DNA of 64,000 bases from Pontederia crassipes. Lineage: Eukaryota > Streptophyta > Magnoliopsida > Commelinales > Pontederiaceae. The stretch lies in the NCBI GenBank assembly GCA_030549335.1, contig CM060195.1, forward strand, positions 31,438,874 through 31,502,873. The letters are read 5' to 3'. A program made the position numbers and the translations under genes. This document shows, piece after piece, positions 38,438 to 49,400 of the stretch (positions within the stretch are counted from its first letter, which is position 1; each line of letters begins with the position of its first letter). The notes beneath the pieces were generated by a model. The model had not been told where the DNA came from. It did no database searches and saw nothing but the letters and a program-made list of their open reading frames with translations.

Positions 38438-39300
38438 TGAATGCAATGCAAACCACATGGTGGGGGTACCAAGATGAGTCAGTTCCTGCCTGCCTGGCTC
38501 GCCTTCTTTGTTTCCTGCCCGCCCACCTACCACATGTCCCTTTGATATCGATCCAATGCAACGTTAATTTAATGCATCTCCATACGAGTATTAAGATTTA
38601 AACACACACACACACGCACCACCTTAGAAGAAAAAAAAAGGGGATGCATGCCATGTTTTCCACCACATTTTGATGGGCTATTTGTAGATCCTAAACTTTA
38701 GCTTTGATCTTTCTCCTTCTTTCCTTTCTTATTAACTTAAATTGACCAAATTGCAAAGGGCACGACGTGACGGATACATATTGCCACCAAATATATGGCT
38801 ACGTAATTCCATCATGTGGTTGTAAAATTTCCAAATTACAAATATTTATATTTTTTTATATAAGTTTTTTATTATTACGTCGCTCTATGATGATTGATTA
38901 GTTGACAAATACTCACTGCCGTAAATATTATTAATATTATCAACAATTAATATTAATGTATCTAGGTAAACCTAAGTTTATATGTCACATCTTCGAATAG
39001 TGATAGATTGCTAATTTTGTACCCGGCCGTGTCACGGAAGGACGAATCTTTAATTATATATATTATGTATAAAATTGACACCCACATGATCATTGGACCA
39101 TCCATTTCATGTAGACCGGTACCAACAATATATATAAAGAGAGAGAGAGAGAGGAGATATTTCATTCCTTAGTATCATCAATATTTTTGTAAAGAAAAAT
39201 CTATGCATATAATAATATCTTACCCAATTTATACTTTGAATGTGAGATAATGTATATTAATATTCTAAATTAACTTCAGTTCATATATATATATAAACTT

Positions 39301-39484
39301 AAAAGTGATTATAACTTGTAACGTCCGATCTCAACCATGAGATCAGTGATCAATGGTCCAGATCTAGATGTTATAAATAAGTAAATAAAAATAAAAATTA
39401 ATTAATTCACAACGTTCATATCTAAACTATTGATTATCGATTCAACGACTGATATCGGATGATTACAAGTTATAATCACTTTTT
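39301..39484. mobile_element. Hairpin MITE-like inverted repeat
   Basis: Starts AAAAGTGATTATAACTTGTA and ends with its reverse complement TACAAGTTATAATCACTTTT. The arms (about 80 bp each) continue with imperfect pairing (CGTCCGATCTCAACC against CATCCGATATCAGTC in reverse complement) around an AT-rich centre. Pairing may extend outward into the flanking TA runs. No clear target duplication. Confidence 0.7.
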
Positions 39485-39652
39485 CGTGATTATACAGTAC
39501 TTAAACTCTATTATATATATACTCTTATGTTTTATCTTAAAACATTTCAATCATCCCTATTAGTAGATATCATTTTTGTGATAATATTTTTTCTCTCTCT
39601 CTCTCCCTTGGAAGGTTGAAACAAGAACAATGCGCAGCGTGTAGAAGTCATG

Positions 39653-39653
<1 letters not shown>

Positions 39654-39694
<41 letters not shown>
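39654..39694. repeat. Poly-G run of 41 bases
   Basis: Uninterrupted G homopolymer in an AT-rich setting. This is rare in plant DNA and is a potential G-quadruplex or assembly artefact. Confidence 0.9.
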
Positions 39695-39695
<1 letters not shown>

Positions 39696-40267
39696 GATAC
39701 CCACGATATTTTACATGTCCGTTTTTTTCCCTTTTTTTTTGTTTTATTGTGAACCAGCTAATAATTAATTTCAACGATTGCATATTAATCAGTTAATTAA
39801 TTCCGTCTGAAGAATTAGTGGATGGACGTTGCAAAAATAATTATGCGATTTAAGTGTCGTAACCATTATCATATTCCAACTAAAAATTTATTTGATCCTT
39901 GAAATACTGAAATAAAATATGTCCTCGCGTTATGAAAATCTCGTTATCTGGTCAAGCATGGGTCTCCTTCTGTCGGAGGGCATAAGGAGCGGAGCTCTCG
40001 AGCCAAAAATATTAGAGTGAATTATGTACTTATCACAAAATAGCTAGAAGTTCTATTTTTTAGAAATTAATACAGAATCTTAGTTGATTCGTAATTCTTA
40101 TCATCTAACTATATGAATTATCTAAGAGTCTGAACAAAAATATTTTGAATTGTAATCGTCTTATATTTTTCATCAAATAAAATTCGATGTCGCTTTAAAA
40201 TTTTTGGCTCCTTCTTTATTGTATTTTTTTTTGTATAAAAATTCTAACTGAAAAGCGGATATGTTTG

Positions 40268-40275
40268 CGCGCGCG

Positions 40276-40332
<57 letters not shown>
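40268..40332. repeat. (GC)n then (AT)n compound microsatellite
   Basis: A short GCGCGCGC run is followed by about 27 AT units. Confidence 0.95.
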
Positions 40333-40335
<3 letters not shown>

Positions 40336-42876
40336 GGCATGATCATATGCATGCTAACATACGTATATGACAAGTATGGATAAAAATGACGATTCGATTT
40401 ATTGAATAAGAGATTTGTGTTCCTCTTTTAAGTCATCGAATGAAAATTTTATGTCTTATTTATAAATATGTAATCCCGGATAGATATTAAAGAAGATGAT
40501 ATCTATGTTGGAACAAAAAATTTATGTCCAATATATTTATATTTTGATACAAATCTTGAAAGATTAGAATCATATTTAAAATGATGAAAAAATTTAAATA
40601 AGAATAAGTTACTTCATGCAATAAACTTTCGATTAAAAGTTTATATTAAGAAGCGAATATAAAATAATAGATAATTATCTTATCTTTGTAGAAAATCAAG
40701 AATCATCTCATTTGAAAAAAAAACTATATAAATTGTTATGTTTAAACAAGTGAAGTTGAAAATTTTCAATTTGAAGTTAATATTTTTTATGTAATAATCT
40801 TGACTTAATATTTGAATATTTTATGAATAGATCTTGGCTAAGTGATAAATATGAAAGTTTTGGAAAAAACTTTAACTTAATATTTGACTATGATGCCATT
40901 GGATTTTAGATGAAAGATAAATAAAAGTTGTAGAAAATTCTATTATCTTTTCAAAAAAAAAATCAAAGATCATCTCATTTGAATTACTATGCAAAAAGTT
41001 ATGTATAAAATAGTACAAATTTATCATATTATTAGTGGAGTAACGAATAAATGGACATGGAGGATAAAACGGACGTTCGAAATGCAAAACGGATGCTCGA
41101 TTATTTTTTAACGGTTATATTTCGACGCGCGCTAGAAGAAATGAATGCCTATTTTAGTACAGAAAAGTACATAACTATTTTTAAATACGACAGCTATGAA
41201 TAAGATTGGAGGTTATAAAAAAGATATTCAAAACATATCAAGAAGATTAAGACTTTAAAAAAAAAGTTAAGGCAAATATTTGTGTTCATCCGAGAAGTCA
41301 TATTTAGCTTAAAGTTATAAATCTTTTATTTGTTCCTCTCTTACTCTTGTGTGAGATTCCAAATTGTAAAAGAAAAATTGTGAAGTGTTCTTGTGGTAGT
41401 ATAATAGTTGTTTAAAGACAAAAGTAGTAAATGATTTTTTTCTTAGCTCAGAAGTGAAATTTCTTACAATCTCGAGGTTGAGAAATCGAAACGATGACGT
41501 ATGCCAAGATGCAACATCGTCAATAAACTGTCGTGCATATTATATTTATTCTTATCTCTTCATCTTCTTCATATTATATTCTGTATGTGATTTGATTATT
41601 ATTATGCTAACTTAAAGTTTATCAAATCGATTTTATATTTTCGCGATAATTTTTATAAAATTAATATTTTCAATTTAACACTAATTCATCCATTCTCATT
41701 CTTTTGGTGCTTTTGTAATCCAACAATTTCTTCTTCTATTAATTCTGCTTTCCTTCAACTTTCTATTTAAATTAGTTAATATGATCATATTAAATATAAT
41801 GATATAACAGGAGGAATCAAAATGATATTTACTTAAAATATTATACATAGCAAATGTGTAGTGTGGTAACATATGAACGTTTAAATATATAATTATAACC
41901 TCTCTCGACGGACCAATGCATGTCGGGTGTTGTCTGCGAGCAGAACAGTTGTGCATGCATCCAAAATATTTTGCATTACTTTATAACCCAACAAAGTTAA
42001 TTATCGCAATTTTAGGCATGATTTACGATAAGATTAATCAATAATCCGTGATTAATAGATTCATTGACTTTTTGCTATGCTTTTATTTTTCACTCCAAGG
42101 ATCATTGACAAACGTGAATTGCATTGCACAAAATGCTTCCCGGTTAATTCCATTTAATTAATTACTCGAATTAAATCAATTAGCTGTCAGATTTGAATAC
42201 TTAATTTAATTCCAAATCTCGTGCATTTGATACTTCATCAAATTAACTCTCGCCCTCATGTTCACCTGATCAAGACCGAAAGCCATAATTATGCCATGTT
42301 CAATCTCCCCCGGGTTAGTCTTCTTTTCCTTTAAATGCGTTTTCCATTAAAAAAATTCATTTATGATTACTAAGAATTATGATTGTATTTGGAAAATAAT
42401 AAAAAAAGTTGAATTATCCCTGATAATGCATAACATTCTGCAATAATATCACTGTATTAAAAGTTTCAATATATTTTAGTAATAATTTTCATATCAGTTA
42501 AGAGAATTTAATTTTACAACTTGCATGATTAGCCACTTGAAAGGGATAGTAATTTATTTTAATGGAGATATGAATTATAAATTAATTAATTAAATAAAAA
42601 AAGAGACTGCCAGTCAATTTTACCAAAAATCTCTCTAAAGATTCCACTGTCGGTCAAATCCAGAAGTTTCTCCTCCAATACCCAAAATAAAAATAAAAAA
42701 ATTATTTATCATATATTTATATATATTTTTTGCAGGTTGAAAACATGCGTTTCCCATACGGTCCAATAACCGGGTCACATCGATTCCCCGGTCCAAATCT
42801 GGCTCAATCGGCCAGTTTGACCCGGCTCGGCGGACCGTACGACCCGGTCGGGCAGTAGCCGGTTAAGATATTTGCT

Positions 42877-42884
42877 TATAAATA
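42877..42884 (+). promoter_or_regulatory. Likely TATA box of the CBS-domain gene
   Basis: TATAAATA, about 140 bp upstream of the start codon at 43023. It is preceded by a GC-rich stretch with repeated GACCCGG/CCGGTC motifs (42.77-42.86 kb) and followed by a CT-rich leader. Confidence 0.6.
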
Positions 42885-43022
42885 GAAGGAAGCCGCTCCT
42901 TTTCTTACTACTTCTCTCTCCTCCTCCTCCCCCTCCTCCTCATAGCACCACCAGCAGCTCCTCTTGCTCCCCCTTCCCGCTCGCTGCGTCGCGGTCGACT
43001 CAGAGTTTGGTTTCTCCAGTGC

Positions 43023-44505
43023 ATGGCAGTGAGCTTGCTGGGAAATGAGGTGTCGGACCTCTGCATCGGGAAGCCGGCGCTGAGATCTCTGCCGCCCTCC
43101 GCGACCGTCGCCGACGCGCTCGTCGCACTCAGGCGCTCCGGGGAGCCCTACCTCGCCGTCTTGGTCGGCGCGAGCCCGCACTCGGACAAGAAGGCCCTCG
43201 TCGCGGGGAGGGTCTCCCTCGCCGACGTCATCTGCTGCCTGTGCCGCGAGGACGGACTCGTGTCCCCCGCCGCCGTCCTCGCCAGGCCCGCCTCCGCCCT
43301 CCTCCCCAAGGGCTGCGACTTTGTTCGCTACGTCGAGCGTCATTCGAGGTGCATTTTTTTTCATCTGTCTTCTCTTTTCTTCGGATTTTTTTTCTTCTCT
43401 TTTTTTTTATTCGTCGTCTTTGTTGATCTCCGTTTGATGATTCGTCGCGACGTTTCATAAGTTTGAGGCATCAACTTGGAAAAGTTGTTCTTTTTTTTTT
43501 ATGTAATTGTCGACTTTTTTCGTTGCAGTGGGAAAAAAATCGTTTTTTAATGAAAGTTTGATTTTTGGGGGAAAAAGTTCGTCGCTCTCAATTTGGCATC
43601 GCCTTTTCATTAATTTTCCCGGTTGAAAATTTCCCGTTTGATCCCTAAAAGCTCGATCTTTTTGCAGCGTGTTGGAAGCTCTCGATGTGATCCTCGAGGG
43701 GGCACCGAACCTGGTGGTGCCCATCGCCGGTGGTCGGAAAAAGCTCCACCACCAAGGCGGCGGCGGCGCCGCTTCGGAGCTCTGCTGGCTGTCGCAGGAG
43801 GACTTCGTCCGCCACTTCCTCAACTCCATCGCCGTTTTCTCTCCTGCTCCAACCCTCACCATTGATGAGCTCGGCCTCATCCGCCCTGTCAACGACGTCG
43901 TCGTCCGCCATGACGAGGCCGGCCTCGTCGCGCTCCCTCCCATCCGTCGCGCCATCGCTGAACAAACTGCCGTCGCCGTCGTCACAGACGATGGGAAGCT
44001 GCTTGGTGAGATCTCCCCGGCCGCTCTCGCTGCTTGCGACGAGACGGTGGCCGCGGCGATCGTCACCCTCTCCGTGGGCGACCTCATGGCCTACATTGAC
44101 TACTTCGGATCCCCGCCGGAGTTCCTCGTCAGAGAGATTAAATCCAGGCTGAAGGAGAAGGGCATGAATGGGCTTCTTCAATTGATGGAAGAGGAGTTTT
44201 CTTCCTCCTACTCCAACTCGTCCTCCTCGGCCTCGTCCTCATCGTCATCCGACGAGGAAGGAGGATCTGGCAGAAGGCGCACCAAGAGGTTTCTCTCCAG
44301 GAGCTTCTCCATAGGGAGGAGGTCGGATGAGGCGGTGGTGTGCCACCCAGGAAGCTCGCTGATCGCGGCCATGGTGCAGGCCCTGGCGCACAGGGTCAGC
44401 TACCTGTGGGTGGTCGATGAACAGGACTACAGCCTGATCGGAGTTGTGACATTTGCTGATGTGCTGAAGGTTCTGCGGGAGCAAGTGCAGCAGCCGTCTC
44501 CCTGA
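43023..44505 (+). CDS. CBS-domain protein, CBSX5-like (two exons)
   Basis: Exons 43023-43348 and 43668-44505 (donor GTGCAT, acceptor TTTTTGCAG) give 387 residues. The start reads MAVSLLGNEVSDLCIGKPAL, matching the conserved N-terminus of plant CBSX5/CBSX6 proteins. CBS-type segments are visible near residues 25-70 (ATVADALVALRRSGEPYLAV), around 110-230, and at the C-terminus (YLWVVDEQDYSLIGVVTFAD). A Ser-rich, then basic insertion (SSSYSNSSSSASSSSSSDEE, then GRRRTKRF) separates the last CBS segment from the rest. CBS modules bind adenosine-type ligands; CBSX5 has no well-established substrate. The gene is very GC-rich, as in many monocots. AATAAAAAAATAAAG near 44.64 kb is a likely polyadenylation signal. 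Confidence 0.93.
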
Positions 44506-46473
44506 GGAGGCTGCTCGAGTGGGGAGAAGCATGAGGGGTTGCAGTGGAGATCAAGTTCATATCTTGCTGTTTTGCTCCGTTCAAAGGACAAGCTTCGCTC
44601 TCTTTCTCCCCTGTTATGGAGAGGTGGTGATGTGTTTGGATAATAAAAAAATAAAGACATGAATGATGTGCTGAGTGCTGAACTAAAACCTTATCGTAGT
44701 TGTTTTGTTTTTGAGATTTTTGGTCTGTTCTGTAGTGTTGCTATAAGTTGAGGACATGTAAAAGTTGTCATGAGTTGTTGTCTTGTTGCTTTGTGAATCA
44801 TGTCTTGTGTTATTTTGTGTTTAATTTTGGAGGATGGCAAGGTTGGTGGCTTTGGTCACTTGTGATTGATTTCTTAAACTTTTGTTTCACTGTTTTTCTG
44901 TTTACATCTGTGGTTATTTTTTACATCTTCATTAGGCAGTGCTTATTGAAGAAGATACAAGTTGTGTGGGGCTGAAAGGTTTGTTACTTTTGTCATGTTG
45001 CATGGATTTCATGTGAGGGCTTAAATGTGTGAAGTTTGATTACTGTTGTTGATGAATGATATGAAGTAATAATATAGTCTTCCAAACTACATGTGTTTTC
45101 TACCAGGAAAAAACACATTAGTGGAATCTTGCTAGGTGGAGTATATTGTTCATATGAACTAATAATAGTAAAGAATAACTGAGTAACTTTTAATTTGACA
45201 CTTATCGATGAAATATATAAGGGCTTTTACCCCGAGAATTCTGTATGCTATTTTTCGAAGCCCTTTTTAACCACATTGATTCAAATGCCTCTAATTCGTT
45301 CAAAGTTTCTGCCTGACATTGGATTCACTATGACAACACTAAATACACTTTTTAAAGTTAATGTTATCTTCCAACTTTACTTTCTAACCATATAGTCATT
45401 TATCTTTTAACTTATTTCACCAATGTCCTTTCAACTTGTGATCGATCATTTTTCAATTGTTCTATCGATGTGGTGTTCACGCAATAATTTTCTCTCTCCT
45501 TCATGTGAACCTGTCATTTGACATGACATCATTAAAATAATATTAAGAAATAATTAAAAATAAAAAAATGAGTGCGTTGCCCCCTTCAGCAACCAGCTCA
45601 TGACGTTGGAGGGAGAGGGCCTCTGTCGATGAAGGGAAGGGGGTGTCGTTCCTGCTTGCAAGGAAAGGAGGGGGGGGGGGAGGGGGGCATCACCCCCACC
45701 CCCTCCGACGAGGTCGGGCCGTGTCCCCCTTTTCCCGCGTGCCAACATAGGGAAGGAGGGGGCCCGACACCTCCTTCCTTTCATCGGTAGAGTGGTGCCG
45801 GCAAGCTGATTGTCGAAGGGGACGACACCCTCATTTTTTTATTTTTAATATTTTTATTTTTTTAGTAATGCTTGCTCATATGGAAAGTTAAAAAGACAAT
45901 TGATGAAAATGACAGTCTTATTACGAAGTAAAGTTGAAAGACATCAGTAAGAAAACGTCAAAGTTATAGAACATTCGATGAAATTTATCCGGGTGCGATT
46001 TGATCAAAAGTATTAGACAACAATGTCCTGACTGCCGAAATTCTTCTGTTAATGAGAGAATGTTATGTCCTGCTTGCCCAAATCTTCATCTTGATCTAAA
46101 GTTTCCAGGGCGTCACAATATACGGAAATTCTGGAGCTACATTTATGGTGGCTTGTCATGGGCCAAAGTAAGAATATTATAAATAAAAAAAAAGAATATT
46201 ACAGATAAATGGAGCATAAAAAATAAAGTAGTTCCAATGAGTTTGGCAGCTCTGCAAGATCTAATTGACACACTGACAGAATGTTTCATAACATTTATTG
46301 AATTGCAGGTGTTGACACTAATACAGGTGATAATATGCCGCTTATTGTGAAAAGCTACGAAAATCACAGTTTGAGGACATCAAAGTATTTCCAAAATAGG
46401 AAATAGAAATCGATCACGTGTTTCAGAAATCTAAACAAAATGCATGGACATTCGAAAACACAAGGTCACATCT
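44506..46473. other. 3' UTR and intergenic DNA, includes a foldback-like block
   Basis: The first 150-400 bp are probable 3' UTR of the CBS-domain gene. 45405-45955 is an AT-rich foldback with a G/C-rich core (listed). A 60-codon plus-strand frame at 46.0-46.18 kb (with QQCPDCRNSSVNERMLCPAC) has paired cysteines but no recognisable family, and I do not call it a gene. Confidence 0.4.
45405..45955. repeat. Foldback-like element with a G/C-rich core
   Basis: AT-rich arms pair in inverted orientation: CCAATGTCCTTTCAACTT on the left against the reverse complement of AAGTTGAAAGACATCAG on the right, and TTAAAAATAAAAAAATGAG on both inner sides. Between them is a core rich in G and C runs (about 45.57-45.83 kb), with CTCCCCC and GGGGGAGG-type tracts. 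No target duplication was fixed and there is no gene. Confidence 0.45.
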
Positions 46474-49400
46474 TCAACCGCTTTGTGCCGCAATGGTAAT
46501 GTCATTTATTGTGGTGTGAACTGCAATTTCTGTTGGTTTTAAGCATCCTCGGATCGCTTCATGTCCCAGCTGTGCTCTCTCATTGTCACCGAAGCCAAAC
46601 ACAAGACCCCTGTTGGTAACAGCAACAGTGTGATACAAGCCTGTGCTGATTTGGGAGACATGGTGGGATCTCAAGCTTTCGAGGACACGAGGCTTCATGA
46701 CTTTATCCGAACTTCCCCTGTCAGAAAAACCTAAACTACCAAAACCCATCCATCCAAAGGCAAACACTGAACCTTCATCTGTGAGGACAAAAGTTTTTCT
46801 TTTCCTTGCGCACACCTGTTATGAAAATTAGTCAGAAGACAATTAATTAAGCAAATACATATGTGTATAAGGTATGCATAAGATCCATCATATCCTAGCA
46901 ATGAACTCTTCATGTGTTCCATTTATTTATAGTGCAAATTATTGTACATCACTGTGGGTACAGCACTGTACAATCTGAGCACAAGAACTCAAGGCGCAAT
47001 CTGCATGCACACATGGGGCCGGAGTATGCACAAGTTGTGCTGCGTACTCCGTGCCCCTGATATTTGTTATCCAAATTGTAACAGCTACATAACTTCATTT
47101 TTCTCAAAGATACTGCATCAAATGCATAAGCACAAAAATTGTAAAAGAATGTCAAGACCATACACAATAGACACAAAAAATGAACTTCCCATAGAGATGA
47201 AATCTCCTTATTTAATGCCCTAGGGATTTATGGATTGAATGAGTAGCTTCTAAAAGATGCTGATAGTTGTCTAAGAATTGGTCATCTTACTCCATTCAAA
47301 AGATTTCTTTAGTACGAGTTCTTGCTCGACTAGCAGTTCAAATATCATGCCATTTGTGCAGTTGATACCCTTATGATTTAATATAAATATTAATGATAGC
47401 TCGTTTTTTAATAATTTAATGCAAAAAAATACTTTTTTGGAGATGTATACAATAATTTAGCACTGATTGGAGTCTGATCAGATGTTTGATGACACACGAA
47501 CAAGCTAAAAAATGAACTATTAATCACTACGCTACTTGGCACTTGTTTGCACAATTGTTTTTGCCAAATAAAATTAAATTAACAATCACAACAAACCTGC
47601 ACAGCCAGGTGTCCCTTCAAACTGTTCAATAAGGCTGGAGCAGTCTTATCATTCTCATCACCATGGCCTAAGGCTCCACAATAACCTCTACCCCATGTAT
47701 ATACCTGCAATCAATAGGGTCCATCATTTTTAGAAAATACACATGAAATATATTGAAACATGCCTTCCAGATCTAGTTTGCAGTTTTTTTTTTCTAATTT
47801 GCACTTTTGCTGGATAACAAAATCACAGAGATGTATCCATTTGAATAGACATACATATCCATTTGAATCAAGTGCTACTGCATGCTCATCCCCAGCAGAA
47901 ACGCGTAACACATGAATGTTTCTCCTTTTGAATGACTGGATAGCACGTGGAAGAAGTTCATCATGTTGATCACCATGTCCAAGGCAAAAGTTAGTACAAG
48001 AACCAAAAGAGTGAACTGTTCCGTCATCTGTCACAGCAAAGGTATAACTCGCACCAGCAGCAATCTGAACCACATGGCCAATTCCTTCAAATGACTCAAC
48101 ATTCCTTGGAGTTGATCTATCAATAGTATCACCATGGCCCAGCTGACCATGAGCATTGCTTCCACATGTGTACACCCGACCTTGTGTTGTAAGAAATACG
48201 GTAAAGCTTAACCCAGTGGCAACCTGAAAAACAAATAGCAAAGAATCTCAAATGACTCCTCTCAAAAAAAACTTAAATGACATTTGAAAATGAAATTGTA
48301 TATACACACAAATGCAATATAAAAATTAATTAGTTAACAAACATTTGTTTAGAAACTAAAAAAAGGGTAATGAAGAAAAGACCATGAAACACACAGTTGC
48401 ATTATCAAGCGGATAATGGATAAAAGACCATGAAACACACAGTTGCATTATTCTATAGCAACTCTGCTAATCATTGACATTCAAAAGGGGTTGCGAGTAG
48501 CATCAGCTTACATTTTGAATGCTAACGAGATTCCCCCAAGTGATGCAATATCATTGCAAGTGGGTTATTCTAATTTCGGAATACCAACCATAGTAGTCTA
48601 ACATTGATTCAAATATCTGCAATTTACTTCTCTAAAGATTTCTTTTAACTTTCATGTTGCTAGACGTTATTTCTTTAACAAAATTTAACAAGAGTTCTAT
48701 TCTTAGAGTTCTCATTTAGTGGTAGCATGGCACTAAAGGACCCACACTTGGTCTAGAAGGGACAGGAAGTTTAAACAGAGATCATCAGGGGTTTGATGGT
48801 GTGGGGGTTTGGGTATCACATTGGTTTCACTACTTCAACGCAAGCATAGTTCTTGGCAGTGCTTGCAAATAGGCTGGAATGAAGGATATAGATAAGTCAT
48901 TCAAGAGGTTGACTACCGAAAAGTGAAAGACATTCATAATGATGATGCCCCAGTAGACCACAAACCAGCATTTTCTGAATCACATCAGGTTATTGTTGGA
49001 GATGTTGGTCAATTGTAACAATCCACACATCAAAATGTAGATTCTGAGATATATGGGTAATCTTGGATGAGCAAAACTTTCAGTGTTGAATATTCATATA
49101 ATGTATTGAAGCAACCTCATCAATACGAGGACAATACTGTGGTGGCTGACTGCCATCTTATCTGAAGAAGTAAGATGCCATTGAAAAATAAGATCTTTAT
49201 TAGGCTTCTTAGAAGAATCATGCGAGAATGTTCCTGGGAAGACTTGGAGTGTAACTTTTGTGGCTTGACAGAGGACATTGGTTGTTATATCTCTAATGAA
49301 ATGTGGAAGCTTACTGACATTGGTTGGGTCTGCTCTGAATCCCAGGATTTCTGGATGTCGTTTAGAAGGGTGAAATGTGATCCAGAAAGCAGCAAGTTTT

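Larger units (their letters stand above)
35758..42876. other. Long AT-rich intergenic region
   Basis: No gene is supported over 7 kb. It holds several microsatellites, a hairpin MITE and a 41-G run (listed separately). Two stretches look like pieces of decayed LTRs: about 37.83-38.2 kb (TGTATAAATAGGAGG plus a T-rich tract) and about 41.3-41.6 kb (TTGTGTGAGATTCCAAATTG). No coding domain accompanies either, so I do not call elements there. Confidence 0.45.

Noticed and set aside
43455-44181. Minus-strand frames of 178-210 residues
   Set aside because: Antisense shadows of the GC-rich second exon of the CBS-domain gene.
46000-46182. Cysteine-containing 60-residue frame
   Set aside because: The paired cysteines suggested a zinc finger, but spacing and context match no family and no splice partners are visible.
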